From an uncultured Clostridium sp. (GTDB lineage: Bacteria > Bacillota > Clostridia > Clostridiales > Clostridiaceae), in NCBI GenBank assembly GCA_900548455.1, contig URKQ01000008.1, forward strand, positions 1-64,000: a DNA stretch of 64,000 nt, in the 5' to 3' direction. The position numbers were made by a program, and so were the translations under genes. Positions 8,847 to 17,220 of the stretch are shown here, one piece after another. Under the pieces are notes generated by a model. That model was not told the DNA's origin and did not search any database. It was given only the letters and a program-made list of their open reading frames with translations. Every line of letters starts with the position of its first letter. Position 1 is the first letter of the stretch.

Positions 8847-10169
8847 TTATTTACTGCATTTTAATAATGATTTAATAAATTCTAAATTGCTAAAAAAGTG
8901 AATGTGAGCATATGCTGCCAAGGTATTCTTTTTTGCATAACCACAATCCCATTCTTTAATAGATCCATCATACAGTTCTTTTCTTACCTTATATATTGTT
9001 TGCTCCTTTAACTCAACTATAGACTTATGAAATTCATGGCAATTAACCTTCAATCCCCTAGGTAAAATGTTATTTTCCATAGCAACTTCAACTTGACCAT
9101 ATCCAAAATTATTTAATTTCTTAGTCATCATTGATTTTCCATCTAAAAAGCCAACCATTTTACAACCATCAATTTCTTTTGTTAGATACATAAGTCCTCC
9201 ACACTCTGCATAACACTTAACTCCAGAATCTAAAGCATTATATATACTATCTAACATTGATTTATTTTTAGTTAACTTCTCTTTATATACTTCAGGGTAT
9301 CCTCCACCAATGTATAAAAAATCAATATTTTCAGGTAATTTCTCATCACATAAAGGACTAAAATAATATATATCGCCCATTTGTTCTAATAATTCTAAAT
9401 TCTCTTTGTAGTAAAAGCTAAAAGCTTCATCATAAGCTACAGCAATTTTAAGATTTTTATTTTCTAATCTATACTTTTTATCTTCTTTTATAACCTCAGC
9501 TTCCTTAAATTCTTCAATTAAACTATCCATATCTACATGCTCTTCTATAAGCTCACTTGCAATTTCTATTTTATCAAGCAAGTCTTCTACTTCACTGCTT
9601 TGAACAAGTCCTAAATGTCTACTTTCTAATGAGATTCTACTGTCATTAGGTACATATCCAAATACCTTTACACCGCTACAATTTAGTTCAATACCCGCTT
9701 TTAAGAGTTTATAATAGGATTCCGTTACATTATTAAGTATTACTCCTACAATATTAACATTTTCAAATTCTAATAACCCCTTAATCTCTGCACATAAAGT
9801 AACTGATTGTGCTTTAGGGGTCATTACTAATACTACTGGAAGATCTAATGTTCTAGCCACATGCGCCGTAGAAAATTCTGTGTCTAGTCCTTTACCATCA
9901 TATAGTGCCATAACCCCTTCAATTACACCTAAATTCCCATTTCCATTTAAGTAACTTTCTTTAACACCTTCTGTTCCCATTAAGAAGATATCTAAATTTC
10001 TTGAAGGTTTACCAGTTACCTTTCCGTGGAAGGCAGAGTCAATATAATCCGGACCAACCTTATACCCTTGAACATCATACCCTCTTTTTATTAAATTTCC
10101 CATTAAAGCTAAAGTTACTGTGGTTTTTCCACCACCACTACAATTTGATGAAATTATCATACTTTTCAT
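8847..10169 (-). CDS. cbiA: cobyrinate a,c-diamide synthase CbiA
   Basis: ATP- and glutamine-dependent amidation of the a and c carboxylates of cobyrinate. The 440 residues show an N-terminal P-loop (SSNCSGGGKTTV, about 7-18), a dethiobiotin-synthetase-like ATPase domain, and a C-terminal class I glutamine amidotransferase domain with YIGGGYPE and the catalytic Cys in YAECGGLMYL (about 327-336). It is second in the operon. No cobyric acid synthase (cbiP) or later enzyme is in this window, so assembly of the lower ligand must be encoded elsewhere. Confidence 0.95.
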   Translation of the reverse strand: MKSMIISSNCSGGGKTTVTLALMGNLIKRGYDVQGYKVGPDYIDSAFHGKVTGKPSRNLDIFLMGTEGVKESYLNGNGNLGVIEGVMALYDGKGLDTEFSTAHVARTLDLPVVLVMTPKAQSVTLCAEIKGLLEFENVNIVGVILNNVTESYYKLLKAGIELNCSGVKVFGYVPNDSRISLESRHLGLVQSSEVEDLLDKIEIASELIEEHVDMDSLIEEFKEAEVIKEDKKYRLENKNLKIAVAYDEAFSFYYKENLELLEQMGDIYYFSPLCDEKLPENIDFLYIGGGYPEVYKEKLTKNKSMLDSIYNALDSGVKCYAECGGLMYLTKEIDGCKMVGFLDGKSMMTKKLNNFGYGQVEVAMENNILPRGLKVNCHEFHKSIVELKEQTIYKVRKELYDGSIKEWDCGYAKKNTLAAYAHIHFFSNLEFIKSLLKCSK

Positions 10170-10181
10170 AGCTTTCTCCTC

Positions 10182-11012
10182 TTATGCCATCTTTTTTGTA
10201 TTTCCTAAATTCAAATACTTATTGTCTATAACATCCTGTATATGATTTATATATATCTTTCTAAAACTATCTATTTCTCCAAGTCCATGCATATATAGTT
10301 CTACATCTATACCATTTGATTTTAAAATACTTTTCCATGAATCCTCTTCCTCTGATGCCATATCATTAATTGCATGATCTCCAGCTACTAACATTAAAGG
10401 TGCAAGTTTTACAGACTTAATTCCATCTCTTTTTAAAATATCTATTATCATGTCTATTGTTGGATAGCCCTCAACAGTACCTATATAAACATTGTCCAAT
10501 TGCATATATTTAAATACACTTTGCAATGCTACGAATGCAGAATTTGCAGGGTGATTGCTTCCATGACCCATAAAAAGCATAGTTTTATCTTTAGGTATAA
10601 TATCTTTTATAGCCTCTATAAATGTTTCATAGTCATCAGGATTTTCCTCACTTCCATGAAAGTGCAATGCAGGTCTTCCTATTTTTATAGATTTAAATTT
10701 CTTTTCTTTTTCAAACTTTTCTACAACCAACCTAATATATTGAAATTCTTCTCCTGGAATTATATGAAGCGGCTGAACTATCACTTCTTCATATCCTTCC
10801 TCATAAAGTTTATTTAAGGCCTGTTCCGGTGTAGGCACTACCAGTCCATCTCTGTCTTTAAGTTTTTTAATTATCATATGAGCTGTAAATGCTCTGCGTA
10901 CTTCAAACTCTTTATAATTACTTTTAATTTCATCTTCAATTTTCCCTATAGTCAGTTTTAACGTTTCTTTATAAGTGGTACCAAAACTAACAACCAATAT
11001 TGCCTTTTTCAT
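10182..11012 (-). CDS. cbiK: sirohydrochlorin cobaltochelatase CbiK
   Basis: Inserts Co2+ into sirohydrochlorin, the entry step of cobalt-early cobalamin synthesis. The 276-residue protein begins KKAILVVSFGTTYKET and carries FMGHGSNHPAN and LAPLMLVAGDHAINDM, which include the two metal-site histidines known for class II chelatases. It is a long CbiK and not a short CbiX. There is no signal peptide. It is the first gene after the B12 riboswitch and leader terminator. Start ATG 11012 has GGAGG upstream. Confidence 0.94.
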   Translation of the reverse strand: MKKAILVVSFGTTYKETLKLTIGKIEDEIKSNYKEFEVRRAFTAHMIIKKLKDRDGLVVPTPEQALNKLYEEGYEEVIVQPLHIIPGEEFQYIRLVVEKFEKEKKFKSIKIGRPALHFHGSEENPDDYETFIEAIKDIIPKDKTMLFMGHGSNHPANSAFVALQSVFKYMQLDNVYIGTVEGYPTIDMIIDILKRDGIKSVKLAPLMLVAGDHAINDMASEEEDSWKSILKSNGIDVELYMHGLGEIDSFRKIYINHIQDVIDNKYLNLGNTKKMA

Positions 11013-11085
11013 TCAAACTCCTCCACAAAAACATATAATTTTCTAGGCATTATACTAAATGCTCCGTATTACCCTGATATATGCG

Positions 11086-11115
11086 AAAAAAAATACCTCT
11101 AATAAATTAGAGGTA
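11086..11115 (-). terminator. riboswitch-controlled intrinsic terminator in the cbi leader
   Basis: Minus-strand hairpin TACCTCTAA / TTAGAGGTA (9 bp stem, four-base loop) followed at once by eight Ts. It lies between the cobalamin aptamer and cbiK, so it fits a transcription-attenuation expression platform. Control by the aptamer is inferred from position. Confidence 0.85.
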
Positions 11116-11217
11116 AAGGCAGTCTTATATTACATATTTTTACTCCAAATAATATTGACTTCTAAAGTAAAAACATATTAAAGTATAATCCACTTCCCTC
11201 CGAAGTTCTACTTATAT

Positions 11218-11370
11218 AATTTTAGGCAGGTCTCCTGACTCACGACTTAACCTTATCTCACCTTCCCAGAAAATTTTCCAGTGGTAACGAGACTTGTATT
11301 CGCATACAGTAGCGGGGGCTGTAATGGATTTTAACCATTTTCCCTTTTAAACAAAACTGTACCTAAAACA
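11218..11370 (-). ncRNA. cobalamin (B12) riboswitch
   Basis: On the minus strand the B12-box AGTCAGGAGACCTGCCTA (plus 11223-11240) is nearly consensus, and the upstream core holds AAAAGGGAAAATGG and CAGCCCCCGCTACTGT (plus about 11305-11358), the conserved elements of the aptamer. It lies directly upstream of the fourteen-gene cbi operon. By family knowledge adenosylcobalamin binding lowers expression; here an intrinsic terminator follows about 100 bases downstream. Confidence 0.95.
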
Positions 11371-11402
11371 ACAGTATTATTTTTTCTTATATAACCACCA
11401 TA

Positions 11403-11431
11403 ATTATACATTATACTTATGCTATAATCAA
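11403..11431 (-). promoter_or_regulatory. sigma-A-type promoter of the cbi operon
   Basis: Minus-strand TTGATT (plus 11426-11431), 17-base spacer, TATAAT (plus 11403-11408). A start about seven bases further would put the transcript start roughly 25 bases before the B12 aptamer. Predicted from sequence only. The rest of 11013-11565 holds the riboswitch, the leader terminator and the upstream region of the divergent GIY-YIG gene. Confidence 0.7.
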
Positions 11432-11565
11432 TAATTCTATAACTTTTACTTTAATTTATTATATAGGTTGTCAATTAAAATCTACCTTTTTTTAATAGAA
11501 AGCTTTATAATATATGTGTTATAAACTAGAATGTTAAATTATTACTTTAATTATCAGGAGGCCGT

Positions 11566-11808
11566 ATGTGTTATGTATATATTTTAGAGTGCAGTGATAA
11601 AACGCTTTATACTGGGTGGACAAATAATATTAATAAAAGGATAGAGTGCCATAATAGTGGAAAAGGCGCTAAATATACACGAGGCCGACTACCTGTTAAA
11701 CTCGTTTACTTTGAATTACTTGATAATAAATCCTTAGCCCTAAAAAGAGAAATAGAAATAAAGAAGCTCTCCAAGAAGGACAAGTTATTATTAATTAATA
11801 ATGAATAA
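11566..11808 (+). CDS. GIY-YIG domain protein (UPF0213, YazA/YhbQ family)
   Basis: Small cytosolic protein of 80 residues consisting of a lone GIY-YIG nuclease fold: CYVYILECSDKTLYTGWTNNINKRIECHNSGKGAKYTRGRLPVKLVY, with the YVY...YTG motif, the catalytic-type Arg and an ALKREIEIKKL tail. Family members have nuclease activity in some studies, but the cellular role is not settled. A good ribosome site (CAGGAGG) lies 7 bases before the ATG. It is monocistronic, diverging from the cbi operon. Confidence 0.88.
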   Translation: MCYVYILECSDKTLYTGWTNNINKRIECHNSGKGAKYTRGRLPVKLVYFELLDNKSLALKREIEIKKLSKKDKLLLINNE

Positions 11809-11881
11809 TTATCTATTACCCTTGATTCAGTTAATTTAATATACTATGCTTTCTATATAAGTTCCTATGGAGGTAACTAAA

Positions 11882-12517
11882 ATGAGTAAAAATACATGGA
11901 CTTACAACAAGATTTTTAAATGGGCCTTTAGAATACTTTCTTTATGTTTTACTATCATATGTATAGTTTTAAACAAAAACGGAGAATATTCCATTCATGT
12001 TACCAGTGGATTCCTAATGGTTATATCATCCTTTGGCCCTGACTTACTTGCAGCAGTTCTTAAGTTAAACCTATCTAATGCTTTAGATTTTTTTATACAA
12101 TTTTTTATAATGTTGGCACTTGTTTTAGGTAGATTACTTAATTTATATTCTATTTTGCCATGGTGGGATTTATTCTTACACCTTTTATCTGGTGTATTAA
12201 TTGGCATAATAGCTCTTGCCCAACTTCACTTAGTAGTTGGAGATGAAACATTTAAAAAACTTCCGCCTTTCTTTGTTTGGTTATTTGTAACACTTGCATC
12301 TATAGCAGGTGCTGCTCTTTGGGAATTTTGGGAGTTTGCAGGTGATCAACTTTTAGGTTTTGATTCACAACTTAACAGTTTAGTAGATACAATGACAGAT
12401 ATGATAATGGGAACCATCAGTGGACTTCTTATTGCATCAGCAAGTTATATTAACGTGAAATTTAATAAATTTAAATTTTTGAATGGTTTTATAAACGGTT
12501 TTATAAGAAAAAAATAG
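11882..12517 (+). CDS. membrane protein resembling DUF2238/YjdF
   Basis: Predicted polytopic membrane protein of 211 residues with about six hydrophobic segments. The conserved features WWDLFLHLLSGVLIG (about 93-107), ALWEFWEFAGDQLLG and LVDTMTDMIMGTISG resemble the YjdF/DUF2238 family; no function is known and I infer none. I choose the ATG at 11882, eight bases after GGAGG; the in-frame ATG at 11867 overlaps that ribosome site. A strong hairpin follows the stop. Confidence 0.7.
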   Translation: MSKNTWTYNKIFKWAFRILSLCFTIICIVLNKNGEYSIHVTSGFLMVISSFGPDLLAAVLKLNLSNALDFFIQFFIMLALVLGRLLNLYSILPWWDLFLHLLSGVLIGIIALAQLHLVVGDETFKKLPPFFVWLFVTLASIAGAALWEFWEFAGDQLLGFDSQLNSLVDTMTDMIMGTISGLLIASASYINVKFNKFKFLNGFINGFIRKK

Positions 12518-12548
12518 GGTATTACAAGTAAACTTGTAATACCCTATT
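12518..12548. terminator. bidirectional intrinsic terminator
   Basis: Hairpin GGGTATTACAAG / CTTGTAATACCC with a four-base loop, followed by TATTTTT on the plus strand and A-rich on the other side, placed between convergent genes (membrane protein, plus; glycosyltransferase, minus). The long perfect stem makes termination both ways plausible. Confidence 0.85.
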
Positions 12549-12549
12549 T

Positions 12550-13692
12550 TTATGTTATTTCTATGGCAGCTTCGTCCTCTTTATAGTCCGACATGATATC
12601 CACTAAATTATCAATAGCGCCACTCTTATCAAACTCTTGGCACATTTTTGCCATTTCTTCTAGCTTAGCTTTGTCTTTTAATAATTTTTCAACTTGGTTT
12701 TTGCATTTTTTGCCTTTCCCAATACTTATAGCCATTCCATTATCAATTAAAAATTTAGCATTTCCTTCTTCTTGTCCTGGAATAGAATCAAAAACTATTA
12801 GTGGCAAATTAGATGCTAATGCTTCTGAAACAGTTAATCCACCCGGCTTTGTAATTAACACATCAGCCATAGCCATATATCTATATACTTCTTTAGTAAA
12901 TTTAATTATTCTAGTTTCCTTATTACTACTCTGGACCTTCTTCTCAATTTTTCTATATAATGCTTTATTATTCCCTGTTAAAATAACAACTTGAAAGTCT
13001 AATGGTATTTCACTTATTTCTTCATAAATTTCAATTATATTATTTACTCCAAAACTTCCAGCCATAACAAGAATTGTGGTTTTATTTTCATCTAATCCTA
13101 ATTCTCTTTTTAATTCTATACCATCATTTTTTGTAGTATGAAAAAATTTAGGATTCACAGGTATCCCAAAGTCATGGATAATTTCCTTCTTAATTCCATG
13201 TGCTACCATTTCAGGTATCATTCCATTCCAAGCTACAGAATAAACATCTATATTAGAGTGTAACCATGAACAATGACATTCATAATCAGTCATTGTGCAA
13301 ATACTCAACATATTAATTTTCCCAGTTTTTTTAAGTGCTGATATCATACCTGTAAGAAATGGATGCGTTGTAATTATAACATCAGCATTTACTTCCTTAA
13401 TTAACGGTATCAATTTAGAACTAAACTTAAGTGTAAGCTTTTCCACTATAAATGATATAAAGCTATTTTTATCAGTAAGCTTATATAAATTTTTATATGA
13501 ACACTTAAGATATTTAGCCAAAACTAAGTACGACTTACTAATCACTATATCTAGAAATGAGCTTATATATTTTAACCCATCTATAACTTCTACTCTACTT
13601 TCAGGATATTTCTCTTCTATTCCATTTTTCAAGGCCTTAGAAGCCTCTATATGACCTCCTCCTGTAGCCGCAGATAAAATTAAAATATTCAT
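12550..13692 (-). CDS. MGDG synthase-like glycosyltransferase (GT28; UgtP-related)
   Basis: Probable glycolipid synthase transferring a sugar from a UDP-sugar to diacylglycerol at the inner face of the membrane. The 380 residues contain an N-terminal monogalactosyldiacylglycerol-synthase domain (SAATGGGHIEASKAL, about 7-21; TTHPFLTGMISALK) and a C-terminal GT28 nucleotide-sugar domain with ITKPGGLTVSEALASNLPLIV (about 285-305) and the PGQEEGN motif. There is no membrane segment, as usual for these peripheral enzymes. Whether it adds glucose or galactose, and whether it is processive, cannot be read from the sequence. Confidence 0.85.
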   Translation of the reverse strand: MNILILSAATGGGHIEASKALKNGIEEKYPESRVEVIDGLKYISSFLDIVISKSYLVLAKYLKCSYKNLYKLTDKNSFISFIVEKLTLKFSSKLIPLIKEVNADVIITTHPFLTGMISALKKTGKINMLSICTMTDYECHCSWLHSNIDVYSVAWNGMIPEMVAHGIKKEIIHDFGIPVNPKFFHTTKNDGIELKRELGLDENKTTILVMAGSFGVNNIIEIYEEISEIPLDFQVVILTGNNKALYRKIEKKVQSSNKETRIIKFTKEVYRYMAMADVLITKPGGLTVSEALASNLPLIVFDSIPGQEEGNAKFLIDNGMAISIGKGKKCKNQVEKLLKDKAKLEEMAKMCQEFDKSGAIDNLVDIMSDYKEDEAAIEIT

Positions 13693-13750
13693 GGTATACG
13701 TCCTTTCACCAAAACTTATAACATTAAAATTACTTCCTATTCATTAAAAA

Positions 13751-14072
13751 GGCTCTGTATGCATTTACAGTGATGCCTATAAGCTGATTAATTCATTCAG
13801 CTTTTTCAAAAGGAACCCTATGGTTCCCTTTGAGGAATCTCTCCTTGAAGCGGAGGGGATAGTATCCCCCTTCACCCCTTCTTAGGGAAAGGCATGCATA
13901 CAGAACTTGGGCTTTTTCAAAAGGAACCTTATGGTTCCCTTTGAGTATCTCTCCTTAACCAGGAGGGAACAGGGTCCCCTTCCAACCTCCCCTAGGAAAA
14001 GCCGTGCATAAGCTATTAATTCACTGTTTCGCATAACTTGTATATTCTATCACTCTATTTTACGACAGAGCC
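13751..14072. mobile_element. MITE-like composite repeat with terminal inverted repeats and flanking direct repeats (copies B and C)
   Basis: A 322-bp non-coding element with ends GGCTCTGT (13751-13758) and ACAGAGCC (14065-14072), flanked by ATTAAAAA at 13743-13750 and 14073-14080 (9 bp if the neighbouring C is counted). Inside are two tandem related units (about 13799-13906 and 13909-14016), each with a hairpin around GGAACC...GGTTCC. The first unit also has its own GCATGCATACAG end near 13893. The second unit matches copy A at 1-71 with 70 of 71 bases. There is no ORF. The direct repeats look like a target duplication, so a non-autonomous transposable element is likely; ends and 8-9 bp duplications recall IS6 or ISL3 elements, but that link is inference. 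Confidence 0.75.
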
Positions 14073-14075
14073 ATT

Positions 14076-14110
14076 AAAAAAAACCTAGTGACAATAGAAA
14101 TCACTAGGTT
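14076..14110 (-). terminator. intrinsic terminator of the tRNA-Trp transcript
   Basis: Minus-strand hairpin AACCTAGTGA / TCACTAGGTT just after the tRNA, followed by eight Ts. The T-tract overlaps one of the direct repeats flanking the MITE-like element at 13751-14072. Confidence 0.88.
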
Positions 14111-14115
14111 AAATG

Positions 14116-14191
14116 TGGCAGGGGCACGAGGACTTGAACCCGGAACCAACGGTTTTGGAGACCGCTACTCTACCAATTGAGCTATACCCCT
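14116..14191 (-). tRNA. trnW: tRNA-Trp (CCA anticodon)
   Basis: A 76-base cloverleaf on the minus strand: acceptor AGGGGTA pairs with TGCCCCT, encoded 3' GCCA, D-arm GCTCAATTGGTAGAGT, anticodon loop CTCCAAA giving anticodon CCA, and T-loop GGTTCAAGTCC. A terminator follows. It stands alone and not in a tRNA cluster. Confidence 0.97.
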
Positions 14192-14266
14192 TCGTTACTT
14201 TTTTATTATATTATATTAACACAATAAAATCAAGGGGTTTTTACGTTTATATAATTTTCAGAATTT

Positions 14267-14827
14267 TTAATACAAATAAGTTGATGAATTTTGACATAGA
14301 GAAATATTCAACATCGTATTATCTCTAACTTTTTTATATGAACATAAAAATTCATTTAATTCATTATCACTTAAATCAATATTCTTATAGCTCTTTAACA
14401 AAACATTATCTTCTTCCAAAATTATTTCAATGTCATTTTTATCATTTTTGATATTATATATATTTACATTTTTCACTGACAATCTAGATTTATATTTTTC
14501 TTGAAAACCTATAACTTTCCTAGCTTCCTCATATTGACCTGACAACGAATTTGTATCTGGATTTATTCCCATTGCCTTTAATTGAGAGTCCAGTTCATCT
14601 CCAGAAATCCCATATCTCTCCATGACCTTTTTCTGTATCTTTAAGAATTTCTCCTGTGAAATATTATTATCTTCCATGTATTTCATAATTTCTCTACTCA
14701 TTTGGGCCATAGTCATCTGTCCTTGAGCCAGCGAATAGTACATGGAGTATATATAATTCTCAAACTTGTCAACATCTTTGTCAGTTACTTTGTTTTTTAG
14801 TTCATTAAAATCTATTACATCACTAAT
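14267..14827 (-). CDS. DUF3867-type clostridial protein, apparent ATT start codon
   Basis: Cytosolic protein of unknown function, 186 residues if read from ATT at 14827. The first ATG (14743) would give only 158 residues and has no ribosome site, whereas the frame stays open upstream through ISDVIDFNELKNKVTDKDVD to an ATT right after an in-frame TAA. GAGGAG (14837-14842) sits nine bases before the ATT. No ATG, GTG or TTG lies in frame between them. From memory, relatives begin with a similar S-D-x-I-D-F-N-E motif. The N-terminal half looks helical (MTMAQMSREIMKYMEDNNISQEKF). Start choice is the main uncertainty. The 182 bases upstream to the next gene are AT-rich with nothing else recognised. 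Confidence 0.7.
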   Translation of the reverse strand: MSDVIDFNELKNKVTDKDVDKFENYIYSMYYSLAQGQMTMAQMSREIMKYMEDNNISQEKFLKIQKKVMERYGISGDELDSQLKAMGINPDTNSLSGQYEEARKVIGFQEKYKSRLSVKNVNIYNIKNDKNDIEIILEEDNVLLKSYKNIDLSDNELNEFLCSYKKVRDNTMLNISLCQNSSTYLY

Positions 14828-15009
14828 TTAAACCATCTCCTCATATATATGATTAAATAATAATATATAAATGGCAAAACACAATTTTAATATATTCAAT
14901 AAAAAAATAATATTTGCAACATATATATATCATAAAAGCATAAAAATTACCACTATATAAGGTTCATAATAATATTTTTTAATGATTTATTCATAAGTAT
15001 TTAATAATT

Positions 15010-15630
15010 TTATTGAACCTTAAACCCAGCAGCTTTAACTTGGTTAATTATACCATCCATATTATCTGTGCTTATTCTTACTACTATTTCTTTAACTTCA
15101 GTTAAACTCTTAGGATCTACCACAACGAAACTAATAATTTGTCCACCATTTTCTGTTATTATTTTTGATAATTTAGATATTTGTCCAGGAATATCATATG
15201 CGATAACAGCTAATCTCTTTCCTTTATTAAGTCCAAATAACTCAGTAAACTGATGGAATATTGCATGATGTGTTACTATACCTTTAATTTCATCTCTTTC
15301 GTCAAGTACACCTAAAAAAGATACATTTTTAGTTTCTAAATAATGAGCTGCCTTTTCCACTTGATCAAATGGGTGTAGAGTTGGTATATCTTTTCTCATT
15401 ACATTTTCTACTAAAAAATCAGACAACAAACACTTTCTTTCTATAGATTTCTCATAATAATAAGTATATATTCTTTCTTTTGAAATTGTTCCATAAAATT
15501 TATTGCCTTCAACTACCGGGATTGATAAGAATCCATTCTTATCCATAACTTCAAGGGCTTCTCCTACTGTTTCTTTTGGTGTAACTGTTATTAACTTTTC
15601 TCTAGATAACATTAGATTATTAACAAACAT
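15010..15630 (-). CDS. CBS-domain pair plus ACT domain protein (AcuB-like)
   Basis: Probable cytosolic regulatory protein of 206 residues: two CBS motifs (about 1-58 and 70-125), which usually bind adenine nucleotides, then an ACT domain (about 136-206, beginning KRLAVIAYDIPGQISKLSKII), which usually binds an amino acid. The arrangement matches AcuB-type proteins of Firmicutes, but no acetoin genes are nearby, so a role in acetoin metabolism is not supported here. Monocistronic, diverging from the HD-GYP gene. Confidence 0.82.
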   Translation of the reverse strand: MFVNNLMLSREKLITVTPKETVGEALEVMDKNGFLSIPVVEGNKFYGTISKERIYTYYYEKSIERKCLLSDFLVENVMRKDIPTLHPFDQVEKAAHYLETKNVSFLGVLDERDEIKGIVTHHAIFHQFTELFGLNKGKRLAVIAYDIPGQISKLSKIITENGGQIISFVVVDPKSLTEVKEIVVRISTDNMDGIINQVKAAGFKVQ

Positions 15631-15829
15631 AATTTCTCCCCCTATCTTCCTTTATTAAAACTTTATTTTATCTCTATTATATACTATATGCCTATACTCT
15701 TTCTATATATTATTTTAATAATATTCTATTTATTCACACTTATTTCACCAAAAACATAAATCAATATCATTTTCTCTATGAATATGCTAAAATCAAATAT
15801 GAAGTTATTTCTAGAATAGGAAGGGTATA

Positions 15830-17083
15830 ATGGGTATAAGTCTTAAAAATATAATTTCAGCTTTATCATTATCTTTAGATCTTACTGATAATAATGATAA
15901 TAAATTTGAAAATATAATTGATCATAATTTAATACATAATAACTCAAATCATAGATTTTCAAATCATTCAACCTGTACAACTTATATTGCTTTAAAAATT
16001 GGACATGCTCTAAAATTAAATAAAAATATATTATTTAATATTTATATTGCTTCCATGATTCATGACATTGGTACACAAAATATCTTTGATAAGTCTCATA
16101 ATTCAGAATGGTATATAAAACAGCATTGTATTATTGGTTCAGAAATAATACAACGAATTCCATGTTTAATTCAGGTATATGATATAATACGATACCATCA
16201 TGAAAACTATGATGGAACAGGACCAATGAAACTAAAAAATAATTTAATTCCTATAGAAGCACAGATCTTAAGAATTGCAGATTTAATAGAGATTCAATTA
16301 AACTTTGATTCACCACCATTAACTCAAAGTTCAACAATAATTAAGTGGGTAAAATCAAATTCAGGAACTATATTTTCATCAGAAATTGTAGATGCTTTTG
16401 TAGCTTTATCTAAGCCTGAAGCTTTTTGGCTAGATTTATTTAATGTTCCATCAATGAATTTTTTGCTAAAAGATATGATTCCAAAAAATGATATTTTCGT
16501 TACATTAAATGAATTTCAAGATATAGCCGATGTTTTCGCTACAATTATAGATAATAAAAGTTCCTTTACAGCTGAACATTCTAAAGAAATAGCTCTATTA
16601 ACTTATAATGTTTCAAAATATTTAGGCTATGACGAGGAAAAATGCTTAAAAATGAAAATTGCAGCGCTACTTCATGACATTGGAAAACTTGCAATTCCTA
16701 CTAAGATACTAGATAAACCAGCCCCTCTTACCGATGAGGAGTTTTCTATAATAAAATCCCACACATATTATACAAAATTGATATTGGATAAAATTGATAA
16801 TATTCAGGATATTAGTTTATGGGCATCCAGCCATCATGAAAAACTTAATGGCGAAGGCTACCCTAGAAAATTAACAGAAAAAGATCTACCGGAAGAATGT
16901 AGAATTATCGGAGTTTGCGACATATATCAATCACTTACTGCAGATAGACCATATAGAAAGGGTCTATATATGTACGAAGCCTTTGACATTCTAGACAACA
17001 TGGTAAGCAGAAATTTTATTTGCAAAAAAGCAGTTATGTACCTAAAAGATACTCTTGTATCTGAAACAGAAAGCAAACTATAA
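15830..17083 (+). CDS. tandem HD / HD-GYP domain phosphohydrolase
   Basis: Probable signalling phosphodiesterase of 417 residues with two HD-type domains and no transmembrane or receiver domain. The C-terminal domain (about 235-410) has full HD-GYP marks: LLHDIGKLAIP, then HHEKLNGEGYP, then GVCDIYQSLTADRPYR, so cyclic-di-GMP hydrolysis is likely from family knowledge. The N-terminal domain (about 35-195) keeps HDIG and HHE but has DGTGP where NGxGYP is expected. An AGGAAGG site precedes the ATG and a terminator follows. Confidence 0.85.
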   Translation: MGISLKNIISALSLSLDLTDNNDNKFENIIDHNLIHNNSNHRFSNHSTCTTYIALKIGHALKLNKNILFNIYIASMIHDIGTQNIFDKSHNSEWYIKQHCIIGSEIIQRIPCLIQVYDIIRYHHENYDGTGPMKLKNNLIPIEAQILRIADLIEIQLNFDSPPLTQSSTIIKWVKSNSGTIFSSEIVDAFVALSKPEAFWLDLFNVPSMNFLLKDMIPKNDIFVTLNEFQDIADVFATIIDNKSSFTAEHSKEIALLTYNVSKYLGYDEEKCLKMKIAALLHDIGKLAIPTKILDKPAPLTDEEFSIIKSHTYYTKLILDKIDNIQDISLWASSHHEKLNGEGYPRKLTEKDLPEECRIIGVCDIYQSLTADRPYRKGLYMYEAFDILDNMVSRNFICKKAVMYLKDTLVSETESKL

Positions 17084-17093
17084 TTTTTAATAT

Positions 17094-17132
17094 ATGAAAA
17101 GTAATTATATATTTACTTTTCATTTTTTTTCT
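17094..17132 (+). terminator. intrinsic terminator after the HD-GYP gene
   Basis: Hairpin ATGAAAAGTAA / TTACTTTTCAT followed by a T-tract, eleven bases after the stop codon on the plus strand. Confidence 0.8.
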
Positions 17133-17220
17133 TTTGGGATAGAATATATATGATTGTAATTTTACAATGTCAATAATATAAAGAATGAATTTAGGACATG
17201 TATAAAACGAGGTGAAGCAC

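Noticed and set aside
13751..14072. CRISPR array or tandem gene remnant
   Set aside because: Only two related units of unequal length with internal hairpins, no regular spacers and no coding frame.
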